64,000 nucleotides of DNA from Ursus arctos (GCF_023065955.2 NW_026623100.1:73490727-73554726); one strand, 5' to 3'. Positions 1-12,235 are shown, counted from the first letter of the stretch. The notes: generated from the letters alone by a model not told the origin. Numbers and translations: made by a program.

Positions 1-174
1 ATACTTAAACCTGATTTCAAAGCTCCCAATAAATAGCCTTTATGTTAAATGCCAATATAGTTTAACAAATTGTTCTAACCTAAGTCAATCTTCTCCAGGG
101 ATCCTATACTAAGAACCAGAATTTTGGACTTCATAAAAATGTACGTTGAGATTGCAAGTCTATTATTTACTATA

Positions 175-315
175 AATGACCTTGTACGAGACTTTGACTC
201 TCCAGGCTCAGTGTATGTCAATCTCACGTCTCATTTTTTCCCATCTGTAAAATGGGAATTATTGGTGTTTTAAGGACCGATGTGAATCATTCTCTTTCAT
301 CAATTCACCTCTAAG
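175..315 (+). repeat. MIR SINE fragment
   Basis: Matches the 3' half of the MIR consensus: a decayed 'gtgacctt…' stretch, then 'cccatctgtaaaatgggaat' and a short downstream part. MIRs are ancient tRNA-derived SINEs shared by all mammals and are not active. Boundaries are approximate. Confidence 0.6.
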
Positions 316-2435
316 TTTGGAACCAACTGAGCACAGAGAGGCAGAGAACAACATATCAATCTATCTTGATGAAGTGGGTTTGGAGAAAGAGGCTCAGTAT
401 GGCATCCCCAGCTAGAGCTGTCCACTGGATGATTCCAAGTGTGGGTCTGGAGCTCAGAGGAGAATCTGGGCTGGAGATGAGACCCATCGTGGAAAGCATT
501 GACTTAGTCTTGTAATCAAAATAATGAGAGGAGAGATCACACAGAGGTTGCCCGGCCTGAAAAAAGAAAATGCAGAGATTCAGATTGACAGAGCAGAAGG
601 ACATGGGCAGGGGCCTGAGTCACAGCCAGGCCAAAAGGACACACTGCCTTATGGACAAGTTTGGGTTGGGAGATGCCAGTCAAAAGCAAACCCACTTCCC
701 CTGTTCGGCCTGCTGAGGCTTTCTTTAGACCCAGGGGCGAGATCAGTAACTGCCCAGCTTAGTAGAGTGGAGGTGTGGTTTGGGGTATCCCTGCACATCT
801 CATGCTGTGGTGGAGCTTTGCTATCAGCCCCAGCACAGCCAAAATCCCGAATAAGAACTATTCCTACCCCCGCACCGCCCGTCACCCCCCAAAATTCCAG
901 TGCAACAACAAATCTCTTAAATTGTCTTATTTGTTTGGATTTTGTTAGGCAAGCAAATGGCATCAGTTCTGACATCAGAGTCTCCCAAGAAAAGTCTTGT
1001 TAACCATGGGTCCTGATTTTCATTTTCGAGAAGTTCCCCAGAGTTTGTGTGCATCCTTCCAAACAGAAATCAAGCTCATCCAACTACACCATGGGGGTTA
1101 AGTTACAGGAGGACCAGGATTTCTCTGGCCTGTCAGAGGCTGTCCCTTTAGGTAGCCTTTGTCCTGCTCAGCTCTAGCGGGGGTTATTTACATTACAGTG
1201 TATGCGATTATCACCTTATAGAGATGAAGCGAATGGCATCTCCTAACGTTGAACAGAGCACAGTCTATGCAACTGTATGCAGAAGTTTTAAACCCAACGC
1301 AAGATCCTTTTCTTGCTTTCAGTAAAGCCAATCAGATACTGGGGCTCAGTCGGCATTCTACTAGGTACAGGTAGCTTCTTACTTTCGGAAGACAAACATC
1401 ATTTCTCCATTCCATGGATAAGATCTGTCGGAGGGAAGAAATTAGCTGAGGTTCTTCCACCCACTGAATTTTAGCTAGAGGTAAGGAGATCTGTCTTCTT
1501 GCAGCAGCCAAGGCTGATATTTCTCAGAGGGATTGGTCAATCCCTTGCCCTTGCTAGTAAAGCATCTTAAAGCCTTACAATTGAGTCTGGGCATGAGAAT
1601 TAGCCAGCCAAGTGGCTCCCCTTCATGTTGTTAGCTTTTCCTCTTCTAGTTCTCTCTCTCTCCCACTGCCTATAGGCAATGGTAATCACTCCCCTTCACT
1701 CAGTCTCTAGAAAAGATATAGAGGAGCTGGCATGACTCTGAGGGCTGAAGAAGAAAGAGTACACAAGAGAATCTAAAGAGGAATAGAGAGAAAAGGGCTG
1801 GTGTAGGAGAAAAACCTGAATCATCTTATCCTGGTACTGACTGAAAGGCATCTAAATCCCAGACAGCCCTTCCCTAGCTGCCTTCACCGGGTGTGGGTTT
1901 CCCTCTGAATGCCTTCATTCTTGGAGTCCCCAGAATATGTTGATCTCTGAAATGCATCTCAATATTTCTGGCTTCCATCTCCCTTTTACATATGTACCAG
2001 CTGACTCTAACTGTGCTTGCCATTCCCGCCTATGTCTGGGGCTCCCTGAACCACCAAGAGAGGGTGGAGGTTAAGCACAGAAAAGACCTTTTTATCCTGT
2101 AGTCCAATTATGAATGAGTGGTCGAGGCTCCCTGGAATACCAACTACTCTTCCCAGAATTCTCCTGCTTCCTCTAAGATAGTTTGTTTCTAGACTTCAAA
2201 GCAACTTGCCTTTCTTAACCCTTACTGGAGCCATGCTGGTAGTCAGCCAATCGTGTGTGGATCCACGAATGGCCATTTATCTGTCTGGGTGACCTTACAC
2301 TTCCCAGTGAGGAAACACATGAGTCTTGAGGAGTTGAGACAGGCAAGACTTGTCGTGGAGGAAGGAACTCAGCAGAGTGACTGTGGTACTCAAAACGGCC
2401 TAGAGCCTCTGGGGCAGAGAGTGTAACTAAAGGAC
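316..2435. other. Unique sequence, no gene recognised
   Basis: No repeat or exon that I recognise. Overlapping open frames at 524-1003 (+, 159 codons) and 649-975 (-, 108 codons) show no domain, no codon pattern and no splice context that would support them, so I treat them as chance. Confidence 0.5.
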
Positions 2436-2940
2436 ACAGGAACTCAAGGAGCTCTTCATCTGACAGGGTAGAAAGGTATGTGAATATACAGTGACAGCAG
2501 GGTGATAAGAGTGACAGCAGGGTGATAATAGACACACAGGTCAGTTGTTCTTGTGGTCTAGGAACTAAGTTAACAAAGCCTGAGAACAAGGCTTTTAGGA
2601 CAGGAAAGATTAGGGAAGGAAAGGGAAAGGCGTGCATGGGACATTTTGAAGAAAAGTCGAGAAACAAGTCAAATGTATGTAGGTAGCATGGCAGAGAAGG
2701 GTGGGAACTCGGGCTTGCGGCCAGGCTGTGGAGGGCATGGCTGACCAAGTCAGGGAATGAGGAACGAAGGAAGAATGTTTCCACGGCAGTGCTTGGACCG
2801 CATGTGTGCTTTGGAAAGTTTACTCTGTAGAATGAAGATTGACTAGAAGAGGTGTGTCTGGAAGCAGGGGGGAAGCTTAGGAAGCTGTCGTGGAATTCCA
2901 GGTAATAAACGATGGTGGACCCTACTAGTAGGGTCCTACT
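2436..2940 (-). mobile_element. L2 LINE fragment (3' part, reverse orientation)
   Basis: Read on the plus strand it follows the antisense of the L2 3' third, including 'gtctggaagcaggg' and 'aaacgatggtggacc' near 2855-2922. The minus-strand 306-codon open frame (2215-3135) runs through it. Around its residues 73-92 (STIVYYLEFHDSF) it still resembles the C-terminal end of the L2 ORF2 protein, so the long frame is a decayed reverse-transcriptase remnant plus flank, not a gene. It contains a short tandem duplication at 2491-2528. Confidence 0.6.
2491..2528. repeat. Tandem duplication, 20-bp period, two copies
   Basis: 'gtgacagcagggtgataa' occurs at 2491-2508 and again at 2511-2528, separated by 'ga'. 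A local slippage-type duplication inside the L2 fragment. Confidence 0.9.
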
Positions 2941-3619
2941 GGTAGAGGCAGGGAGGAGGTGACAGACAGAATATTCGGAAATCAACTCCTGAGGATATTT
3001 TGATGATCTTGCAGGTGTACGGAGATGGATGATGAGGGACCCCAGGAAGAGGCTGAACAACGTCCTGGTCCTCCAAACGAGGCAAAGGGGAAGGAGGTGC
3101 AACTGTGGAGAGGGGAGCATGAGCTTGGTCCCCACCCCTCCCCAGCACCCCCTCCTCAGACCCTAAGGTGGGGGCTCTGGAGAGGCTCTGCTGGGGGAAG
3201 CAAGAAGCTCCTGACCGTGGCAGGAGGAGACTTCCATCCTTGGAAACAATGTTCCAGATATGGCTTTTAAGACGTTCCAAAACTCTGTAAAAAGAAGAGG
3301 GGAGAACTCTGAAAATTCAAATAAATGTATCTAAACAGTGCTACTAACAACAGTATTTAAATAAAGGAAAATAATATCTAGTGATAGCTTAAATGTCTAA
3401 ACAGTTCATTTGTTTATCTAGTGCCACTACCACCACTAATAATAATCATAATATCTAATAATAGTTTTTCCTTCTGCACCTTTTTGCTCCTTCCCCAGGA
3501 CCAGGTACAAATGGAGTGTTGGGATCATTCCAATGGTTCTTCCCACTGCTTTCCGGTCTCATAGGTCTCCCCTTTAGATTATGGTTGTCGCGAAACTTTT
3601 ATGAAAATATACATTTGTC
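2941..3619. other. Unique sequence, no gene recognised
   Basis: Contains the upstream part of the 306-codon minus-strand frame and short overlapping frames (2936-3280 -, 3025-3270 +), none with a recognisable family. 3290-3480 is AT-rich. Confidence 0.45.
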
Positions 3620-3820
3620 GGGGCGCCTGGGTGGCTCAGTTGGTTAAGCGTCTGCCTTTGGTTCAGGTCATGATCCCAGCATCCTGGGATCGAGTACCTC
3701 ATCGGGCTCCTTGCTCAGTGGAGAGCCTATTTCTCCTTCTCCCTCTGCCCCTCCCCCCTGCTCATGCTCTCTCTCTTTATCTCAAATAAATAAAATCTTT
3801 TAAAATTTTTTAATAAAATC
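3620..3820 (+). repeat. SINEC (carnivore tRNA-derived SINE), older subtype
   Basis: Starts with 'ggggcgcctgggtggctcag', the tRNA-derived head that carries the Pol III promoter boxes, continues through 'catgatcccagcatcctggg' and a CT-rich body, and ends in 'aaataaataaaatctttt'. Full length. No clean target-site duplication seen, which fits an older copy. Confidence 0.95.
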
Positions 3821-3894
3821 TAAAACATATATATATATGTTTCTCAAAATATAAAAAAACCTCTATAATCATGTGCTTCCCCAAATATGTGTAT

Positions 3895-4045
3895 ATTCCT
3901 CTTTGTTTGTTTGTTTGTTTGTATAAGCAGGTTCCGCACCCAGTGTGGAGACCAACACAGGGCTTGAACTCACGACCCTGAGATCAAGACCTGAGTTGAG
4001 ATTAAGAGTCAGATACTTAACCGACTGAATCACCCAGGCGCCCTG
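3895..4045 (-). repeat. SINEC, older subtype, reverse
   Basis: Reverse complement of a SINEC: it ends with 'cacccaggcgccc' at 4032-4044 (the head) and begins with a (TTTG)n tract, which is the A-rich tail on the other strand. The CT-rich body is short or missing. Confidence 0.93.
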
Positions 4046-4615
4046 TTGTATATTCATTTTTTAAATAAGTAATATTCATGCCTATCTTGTTAACTTGCTG
4101 TATAATTAGTTGTATGTATTATAAGTTATGTATCAAAAAAACCCCAAAAGATGGGGGGGGGGAGATGTTCTAGTATTTTCCCGTATTCCTAAAGACTATT
4201 TTGTGCAATCTGTGTGTGTCCATACTGCACCGGACCAAAAATAAATCTTCATCTAGTTAATTTGCCTAACAGAATTCAATTCGGAAATTATATTTACGAG
4301 AGGTGGATATTCCTTTCTTACCGTGAAGTGATTAAAACAGGAGAAGATTGAAGCAGGGGTGAGGACATGGGGGACATATTGTCTAGAGGCTGTCCTGCTC
4401 CTGCTGCTCTCAGAGTGAGGGACTGTTTCACTCTGGAAGGACAGGGAAACATGGACCTGTGAGGGGGGCATGGCCTTCTGGAATTCAGAGGCCTCCTTGG
4501 TACCCAGGGAGTGGGGCCGAGAGAGCCAGCCCCAGCTTACTCTGTCCCTTTGAGAAGAAAGGATAGACTTCCTACCCCACATTATTCCACCTTCACACCT
4601 AAAAGGCCGCCCTGT
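4046..4615. other. Unique sequence, no gene recognised
   Basis: AT-rich, with a run of ten G at 4153-4162. A 109-codon minus frame (4253-4582) has no recognisable features. Confidence 0.45.
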
Positions 4616-4843
4616 GATGCTCCCGGGTGGCTCAGTGGGTTAAGCCTCAGACTCTTGATTTCAGCCTCAGTCATGATCTCAGGGTTGTGAGATTTGAGCC
4701 CTGCTTGGGCTCCGTGCTCAGCGTGGAGTCCGCTTGAGAGTCTCTCTCTCTCTCTCTCCCTCTGCCCCTCCCCCAACACATGAGCTTTCTCTCTCTCCCC
4801 CCTTAAACAAACAAACAAACAAACAAATAAATTCTGTTAAAAA
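4616..4843 (+). repeat. SINEC, older subtype
   Basis: Head 'cccgggtggctcagtgggtt', then the diagnostic older-type 'actcttgatttcagc', a (CT)n body and an (AAAC)n tail at 4804-4826. The extended (CT)n and (AAAC)n tracts grew from the SINE body and tail. Confidence 0.93.
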
Positions 4844-5057
4844 AGAAAAAGATCTCCTTGCAAGTGAAGGTATCAGCTAAATCGGCAGTTTCCCACTTGG
4901 AAGTTAAAAATGCAAGCATCTCTGTTTCTTCATCAGGAAAACTTTATACTCTTGGATTTAGGGGAAACCAGAACATGTGTGATTTCCATTCTCTCTTCTC
5001 TGAGTCCCAGTTCACGTATTAAAATGGAGACATTTGTGCCACAGCCGGAGTACATTC

Positions 5058-5250
5058 CTGTGCGTCAAGACAGCCCCGGTTTAAATCCTGCTCTGGGACT
5101 ATCTAGGTTACCTTCAGAAAATAGCTTAATTCTTTGACGCATTTCTAAAAATAGATAATTACTGCACTCTTAATAGAGTTTGGTGGGGATTAGATGCGAG
5201 AACAAACACAGTGTCTAATGCAGCTCTCTGACATACAGTAGGCATGCAGG
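5058..5250 (+). repeat. MIR SINE
   Basis: 'ggtttaaatcctgctctggg' is the MIR 'ggttcgaatcctggctctg' core. It is followed by a decayed middle and 'acatacagtaggcatgcagg', the 'cacatagtaggtgctcaa' end. Confidence 0.65.
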
Positions 5251-6298
5251 AAACAACACCAGGAGCCACCCCAAGCCCTAAGTGGCTTCCCTGTGCCACA
5301 CAGGCCGCCTCCAGAAAAGTGAGCGTTGCATCCTTCAGTAAATGTGTAACTATGAACCTTGGTGAACGTAATGATGTGTCTCATGCAGAAGGGTTGGAGA
5401 AGGAGCCTGAGTTAAAAAGCCCACATTGCTTGAAGTCTGGCATGGCCAGGAGTTTGAGGGGAACACATCCATGCTGAGGGGCAGTTGGGAAACACGTAGA
5501 GAGGGTTGTCCCGGAGTCACCGCAGGGCGACGTCTTTTCAGCTCTCACGCCTGGTAGTCTGTTGATAACAGTGATGTTTTATCAGTGTGGGCTCAGTTTT
5601 TCCTTTGGTTAAACTTCCCCTTTACCACATGGAGCGAAGCCATTGTCCTCAGAAGGAAGAGTTATGTGGTGGGGAAACCACTTCTTCAGGGGAGTTGATT
5701 GTGGCCAACTTATTCCTGGGCCCAAAGCAAAGCCAGAGGGTCCCTCTGAAGAAAGAAATAGTTCTCATGAATCATGAATCATGTTTTCAGCGTGTGAAGG
5801 GCAGTTGGCTGAGGGAAGATGTCTGTTCCTTTCCCTACAGGATGCCAAAGCTCATAACTCTTTCTGAGGCCATGGGGTCTGCTGTCCCGTGGGACCATTC
5901 AGAAGCAGAGCGATCAGTGGGGCCTCAGCCTGTGGTTTGTGGCCTCTGTTGGGAGTATCTACAGTTTGGATCAGCTCAAAGACCAGACTAATAAACCTCA
6001 GGGACCAGTGGGCCCTGACCCACCAATTTCATTAACCAACTCAGAGCGTCGGGCAGTAGGGTGAAAGTCTTCATCTTTCTAATGCCTTCTCATGCTCTGT
6101 GCACTTAGAGAAAAATCCTTGTTCCATTTTGATGACATTTTCCCAAGGCCTGTGGTCTAAATGTTGTTCTGTATGAACGTGGATACCTTCTACCGTATAG
6201 GGCTGACCCAAGGCAGAGACTGCTGGTTTGAAGCTCTGAGGGTAAAAGTGTGTTTAGGGCATCTAGCACATCACTGGTCCCCAAAAAATGGGACACAA
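5251..6298. other. Unique sequence, no gene recognised
   Basis: No repeat match that I recognise. A 134-codon plus-strand frame (5587-5991) lacks any domain or splice context. 5767-5780 holds a small 'atgaatcatgaatcatg' duplication. Confidence 0.45.
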
Positions 6299-6500
6299 TT
6301 TATCTTAGTGGTTGAGAGTATAATCTTATGATTCAAACAGACCAAGATTCAGTTTCTGGTCCCATCATGTATGGAAGATATTTTGACAAGATACTCACTT
6401 CTCTGCCTCCAGATTTCTTTTTTTATAAAGTAGAAGTAATATTAGGATCTAGCTAGCTTATAAAATTATAATGAGCATTTCATGAAATAAATTCTTGAGA
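6299..6500 (+). repeat. MIR SINE
   Basis: Follows MIR order: 'ttagtggttgagagtataat', then 'tgattcaaacagaccaagat', a degraded Cys-tRNA-like core, and 'tataaaattataatgag' matching the MIR 3' part. Highly diverged. Confidence 0.65.
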
Positions 6501-6759
6501 AACAACACAATTTTTGGCACATGAGACTCAAGAAGTATTGGTTTGATGTGAACCTTGAGCCCCACACCTGGGAGCAAAGCTCAGCCTTACACCTGCTGAT
6601 AAACTGAATTGTGTCCATAGGACAGAATCCAAACTTGGAGGACACCCCAAGCCAGGTTTGTCGATGAAGAAATACGGGTTTTGTCCAGCCTATGTAAGAC
6701 TCTAGGAAACCCAATGACCACCATTTTATCCAATGAACTGAAGAGTTTATTCAAGTATT

Positions 6760-6990
6760 CCATCCTTTCCTCAGAAAGTATTCTCCAACTTCCTGAGCCC
6801 AGCGTCTCTCAGCTGGGACTCATAGTCCCTGAACTTCTCTCCTTCAGAGAACTTTCTTTGTCACAATCACATCTTTATGTTTGCAATGTTTGACTATCGA
6901 CCAGCCCACTCTTCCCGGGCTCTGAGCTCATGCGTGCAGGGACCAAAGGTTATCCAGACTTATCCCCTCAGCACAGAACCAGAAAATAAG
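6760..6990 (+). mobile_element. Possible L2 3' end
   Basis: 'ctgagctcatgcgtgcaggg' resembles the L2 'gtaagctcc-tgagggcaggg' block, and the preceding 130 bases fit the L2 3' UTR loosely. Too diverged to be sure. Confidence 0.35.
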
Positions 6991-7029
6991 AGCTCCATTG
7001 TTGGAGCAAATGTTGAGACACTGAAGTTC

Positions 7030-7947
7030 TCATCACCAATTATACCATGTGGAAGAGTTTTTCCCCACGACATCACCAAGCAATGCTCAGGACACCAGCT
7101 GAGTGTCCCACATATTCAACACAGTTTTGACACTATCTACCTGGAGATAGTGTCTGATCCCACGGGTTAAGGGCTCAGCCCTATAAGACTGCTTCCCCAT
7201 GCCACCCCCCCCCCCACTTCAGATACCAGTCCCAAGCATGGATTACCACCTGTGCTTCTAACCAACTGGCTATAGATTAGAGGTTCCCATGACCTTCTTT
7301 TTGAGTTTGATTAATTTGGTAGAGTGGCTCACAAAACTCAGAGAAAAGTTTTACCTGCCAGATTACCAGTTTATTATAAAAGGATATAACTCAGAAACAG
7401 CCAGATGGAAGAAAGGCACAGGGCCAGTTATGTGGAAGGGTTCAGAGTTCCATGCCTTCTCTGAGCACCTCACTCTCTCTATATCTCCACGTGTTCACCA
7501 AACCAGAAGCTCTCTGAAGCCCGTCCTTTCAAGGTTTTGTGAAAGCTTCATTACATAGACATGATTGATTAAATCCTTGGCCATCATTGATTTAACTCAA
7601 TCTCCACTCCCTCCCTTCTCCCCAGAGGTCAGGGGGTGGGGCTGAAATTTCCAACCCTCTATTCAAGGTTGGTTTCCCTGGCAACTGGCTCCCATCCTTA
7701 CTGCTTTCCAAAAGTCACCTCATTAACATAAGCCCTGTTGTTCTGGAAAGGAACTTGTTATAAATAATGAGACACCCATTTCACCTTTGTGCCTCTGAGG
7801 CTCTCAGGAACTGAGGACAAGAGACCAAATTTTTATTATAACAAAGAGGCTCCCATTGCTCCAGAAATTCCAAAAGTCTTGGGAACTGTGAGCCTGGAAT
7901 GGTGGACAAAGACCAAATATTTATTTCTTATAAATCACAATATTGCA
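7030..7947 (-). mobile_element. ERVL-type LTR (solo)
   Basis: Matches a recalled mammalian ERVL/MLT2-like LTR in reverse: 'ccagtttattataaaaggat', 'ccacgtgttcacc', 'gacatgattgattaaatc', 'ggggtggggctgaaa' and 'aaatcacaatattgca' in the right order. On the minus strand the LTR begins TGCAATATTGTG at 7947. No internal retroviral coding region is next to it, so it is probably a solo LTR. Its far boundary (near 7030-7100) is uncertain; a run of 11 C lies at about 7206-7216. Confidence 0.7.
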
Positions 7948-8039
7948 GACATCATCATTTCTGAACACCTCCACTATGAACTATTTCCTAACAATTCACT
8001 CCTTAGACCTATAGATTAGTCTTCCTTGAAGAATGAGCC

Positions 8040-8450
8040 ACCTCTTTCCTTCCTGACATTCAAAAGGCATTTTATTTTTAATTCCCACCTGTCATTTCTG
8101 CCCTTCCCCTTTGTGGAATAAACAACTAAGACTCTAGGCAAATCAGACAATGGTTTGGGTGTGTTATTCCCAGAGTGCCCCATCCTTTTCCGCCCAATGG
8201 TCTTCACTCTTGCTCTTTCCCCTGCCTGAACTGCTTCCCAAGACCCCACATCCACCTGCCTGATTAACATCAATCCATCAGGTTGAGCTCAAGTATCCCT
8301 TTTTCCCATGAAATTGTCCATGACTGTCACCGAAGGGATATCCTTGGATCTCTCATAGCATATTCTGTGCCTCGTTCTTTTACTTAACATTCTAGATATA
8401 TTAGAGTTACTTGGACCTATAGTTGCAGAATATATTGACCATATGCTTTG
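8040..8450 (+). mobile_element. L2 LINE 3' end, diverged
   Basis: Sequence order fits the L2 3' UTR: '…ctgcctgaactgcttccc', 'aagtatccctttttccc', 'ccatgactgtcaccg', 'catagcatattctgtgcc'. The terminal tail is missing or decayed. Confidence 0.5.
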
Positions 8451-8619
8451 ATTTATTCTCCTTCAACTAAAATACTAACAAAGGAAAAAAACTAGTATAC
8501 ACCCACAATGACAAAGAGAACAAGAAAGGAAATATTAAGCAGATACTAGATTTCATCAAGGTTTTTAGATAAAAACAGAAAGAAAAGGTACACAGAACAG
8601 GAGGAGCATCTCCCTGTCT
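8451..8619. other. AT-rich unassigned sequence
   Basis: A-rich, possibly decayed L1, but I cannot place it against a consensus. Confidence 0.3.
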
Positions 8620-8766
8620 GTTCTTTTAGGGGCGCTAATCCCATTTACCAGGGTTCCACCTTGTGACCTAATTACTTCCCAAAGTCCCCACATCCAAATA
8701 CTGTCACATCAGGGATCAGGGCTTTGCCCTATGGATTTGGGGGACACAAACATTGGCCCACCACAC
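8620..8766 (-). mobile_element. MaLR (MLT1/MST-type) LTR fragment
   Basis: 'gcgctaatcccatttaccag', 'ttgtgacctaattacttccc' and 'gggggacacaaacattggcc' are the antisense of the 5' part of a MaLR LTR. Non-coding ERVL-MaLR remnant. Confidence 0.75.
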
Positions 8767-9023
8767 ATGACATTCTTGGGATATTAAAAGTAATGTTAAT
8801 AGACATTTAATACATTTGCTATTGCCTGGCAATGACCGAAGAGAATTGAAAAACTGGACTGGTGAAAACCCAGTACAATTATTAAGACCAGATTTTTAAA
8901 AAATGTACAAGGGAGTATTATCACAGTGCATTACTTGGGCCTATAATAAGTGATATTTAGTTAATCATAACAGTGTAAAAAATCATTTCTGATTTTGCTA
9001 AAATGTTAATACTACTCTAACAG

Positions 9024-9221
9024 CAGGGTAGAGAGGGTTTGGCAAACTTTTTCCATAAAGGGTAAGATAGTAAACACTATGGGTTTTGCGGGCTACATAC
9101 TAACTCTTTAGCATATTTCTGTTTATAACTCTTTAAAAAGGTAAAAACCATTGTTGTCTCAGAGACAAGCTGCTGGCTGGATTTGGCCCATAAGGGGTAG
9201 CATGCAGACCACCGTCCCCTG
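9024..9221. mobile_element. hAT-type non-autonomous DNA transposon (copy 1)
   Basis: Contains 'ttggcaaactttttccataa', 'gatagtaaacactatgggtt', 'ttgcgggctacata' and 'ctggatttggcccataa', an old and abundant mammalian element. The ends ('cagggtagag', and 'accgtcccctgg' in reverse) fit short terminal inverted repeats. A second copy lies at 31726-31930. I do not assign a subfamily name. Confidence 0.75.
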
Positions 9222-11210
9222 GAATAGAGGGAGGGAAGGGGATGTATGTGGAGTGGTGACAGTGGGAAGGGAAGGTATAGGTGACAAGTCCTCACCTGCT
9301 AGTGGGGACATGTTAATCGATAATGTTTAAATGTGTTCCTCAGGAAAAATCAGTATAAGTGTATTATTTAAGACAAGACAAGTTGCCATATCCAAAGAGA
9401 AAGCAATGAGAAGACTTGTCAGGGTTGTCTCTGAGGCTTGAGACCAGGGTGAGGGAAGAGAGGGTTGCTTTATTTATTTCATGATCATAAATATGTTAGC
9501 ACCCGTTGATTTTTATTAAACTGTGTGCGCACCAATTTCAAGTAAAACTAATTAAAGTAACAGGAAGAATTGGTTCTGGTCTGGTTTGTGCAATGGTTGC
9601 CTCTAGAGCCCCATCCCATCTTCCCAGTGTGGACCAGCAACGTGGTTTCATGCTCATCTGAGAATTCTGGTTTGTCTCAACCAATACTGGTACCTCTGAC
9701 TCCTTCAAGAGCCGAGATCAGGATGGCATTGGATCACAGGATGGCCTTGTCCTGACAGTAGATACAGGGCCACTGTTGTGCATCTTAGCTGGCTCCATGG
9801 AAGTTTTATGGTTTGAGGAGAGGCTTTCTCACTCTCCTACGGGTATAGACAAGACAGTGAGTAGCCCCCTTTGCCACTGGCAACCATTGTGAGCCAACAA
9901 GGGCTTCACATTGGAAGAGAGGCTATGGTTGGTAGAAGAGAGAGCTGAGTCTTTGGTGACATATCGAAGCAGCTGAATAAACCAAACTTGGTCCCTACCC
10001 AGCTCTTATGTAACCTCCTCCAGACTTCAAGTGCCTTGAGGTCTTGACCGTAAGTGACCTCTGCATTCCTAGCAGAGAATCCTGTTCTGTTGCATTGTTA
10101 AGTAAATGCATGACTATACCTACAGGAACAAAATGGAGAAATGGTAACAAGAATTCAGAAGAACAGAGGGGTGCCAATTTAAGCCAGAGCACCACCCCTC
10201 CACCCTCACCAGAGGACACATTGGAGGGCTGACTCTCTACACAGCTGTTTCCACCTGTTGTCTCTACCAATCCCCAGCTCCAGGTTGGAAGACTTGACCT
10301 CTCTCCTTTAGTCCCCAAACCCACCTTACCCCATGACACAGGCTGAGCAGCCCCAAGTGAATATCAGAAGTCACTTGTCCCTTTTCTCGTCTATAAACTC
10401 TATTTTTTACCGGAAATAGTTTAGGACCAAAAGAAACATTGAAATAAAAAGCTTAGTCCAATCAAGAGTTATCCTTCATAATAGGCATTTTTGTTCGATT
10501 CCTGCTGCTGTTTGCCCTATGGGAGACTTCAACTCATTTCTTCTTCATGCCCAGGCTGAGCAAGAAGAGGGATCTTATTTTCCTGTCCTGAACGAGGCTC
10601 TTCCCAACCTCAGTGGGCTGCCACCTGAGTCTCTCTTCTCTAGACCTTGGCTATGTGAACACCTGGCCCCTGACAGAAGTCACTCGAAATGGCATTTCTA
10701 TTCAAAAGAGTGACTTTTTATTTGGACTTTTCAATACTGGGCAAACTTTCAGGTAAAAGGACAGGATTGTTCTCAGTCTGTCCGTTATGCTGACCTGGAG
10801 GTAGAAACCGAATTATTCCAGGGCAGGGCTTCAAGTGAGAAGTCGGTGGGAGGAAGTCCTAGGAAGTCCAGGGCTCACATCGGAGCTCATAGCCCAGAAG
10901 CCGAGAAAGCTCTGAGTTCAGATGAGGGCCAGCTGTCTCCCTGAAGAAATGATTCACTGTTCAGTGACTGCACAGCTCTCCAAGGAGCATTTGTTATGAA
11001 GAAATCCAGTCTGATATGGGCTGGACATATAGCTGGAACATGGGTGGATAAAGAGATGAATGGACACATTCTAATTTTGCTTTGGAAATGTTCCTACCAT
11101 TGATTCATTTTCCAAAGATTGCGTTGTGGTAAAGTTTTGTGGTCTATTCCTGTTTGTCTCCAAGGTGAGCATGAGGCATTATAATAACATCGTTCTGCTT
11201 GCATGCTTGG
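9222..11210. other. Unique sequence, no gene recognised
   Basis: About 2 kb without a repeat I can name. Short frames (for example 9570-9755, 9995-10339 and 10519-10713) show no domain. 9330-9560 may be decayed LINE sequence. Confidence 0.45.
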
Positions 11211-11522
11211 TGTTATGGACTGACTTGTGTCTCCCTCCAAATTCATATGTTGAATCCCTAACACACATTGTGACTGTATTTGGAAATAGGGCTTTTAGGA
11301 GGTAATTAAGACTAAACAAGGTCATAAAAGTGGGGCCCTAATCCAATAGGATTGGTGTCCCTAGAAGAAGAGGTTGAGTGCACACCAAGGAAAGGCCATG
11401 TGAGGACACAGCAAGAAGGAGACAGACATCACTGGAAACCAACCCTGTTGACACCTTGATCTTGGATGTCCAGCCTCCAGGACTGTGGTAGGTTGTTGTG
11501 GCAGCCCTAGCTCACTAATACA
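11211..11522 (+). mobile_element. MLT1-type MaLR LTR
   Basis: Runs from 'tgttatggactgacttgtgt' through 'aattcatatgttgaatccct', 'tgactgtatttggaaatagg', 'ccctaatccaataggattgg' and 'caccttgatcttgg' to 'ggcagccctagctcactaat', which is near-complete MLT1 order. Solo LTR with no internal sequence beside it. Confidence 0.9.
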
Positions 11523-12139
11523 TGGGAGCTCATTAATTACAAAGTTGATTCCTGTACAGCATTTCCATCTGTTCCTTACAACAGACCTGAAAGAAGGATA
11601 TCATCATGGTTCTAATCCCAATTTTATCAATGAGATGGCTAAGCTTGAAAGATCAATGCAGATTCTGATGGTCAAAGCGGACCTCTTCTAGAAGATGATA
11701 GTGATTGAACAATGCTCGAAGGTCCTCCTTTATCCCCGCTCCACCTGCAAGTGGCTTCACCGTTGGCTTAGCCCAGTACCAGGGTGTCTCACATGACGGC
11801 TGCTCATTGAGGTGAAGATGGGGTGACTCTGCGAGGCCTCTGAGAAAGTGCAAGCATCTTACCCAACTGGCAGAAGCACAAGTGCACTCTGCTCCCTCAA
11901 ACAGACAGGTCTGTGTTCATTTCTCTGCACACTCGAGACAAGCTGAGCTCATCTTAAAAGCAGAGGCTAGGGCTGTTACTGCCAGTGAAGGGGACCTAGG
12001 AAAAAGATATTGGAGGGAGAACTTAAGAATGGCTCAGGTAGGACTCTGGGGAAGAAGATAGAGAGGGTGCCAGACTCAGCCATGGGTCCCAGCGGGAGAG
12101 GATGTGCTCCTGATGTCCTTTAGCACAAAGTACAAGAAC
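11523..12139. other. Unique sequence, no gene recognised
   Basis: No repeat or exon seen. 11525-11690 has a weak MIR-like look ('atgagatggctaagcttg'). Confidence 0.4.
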
Positions 12140-12235
12140 CGATCCTCCGTAAGTACGTAAATGAGAACAATGCTTGGAATGCACCAAAGCCTGTACAGAG
12201 TAGGGCTTCAATCATTATTGATTGGAAATGACTGG
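12140..12235 (+). repeat. MIR 3' fragment
   Basis: 'aaatgagaacaatgcttgga' and 'agagtagggcttcaatcatt' match the last third of MIR ('aatgagataatgcatg… agtaggtgctcaataaat'). Confidence 0.5.

Noticed and set aside
3601..3810. tRNA gene suggested by the A- and B-box-like SINE head
   Set aside because: The tRNA-like part is fused to a CT-rich body and A tail and cannot fold as an intact tRNA; it is a SINE, as are the other fifteen copies.
7030..7947. A full endogenous retrovirus at the ERVL-type LTR
   Set aside because: No second LTR in the same orientation and no internal coding region within the window; a solo LTR explains it.
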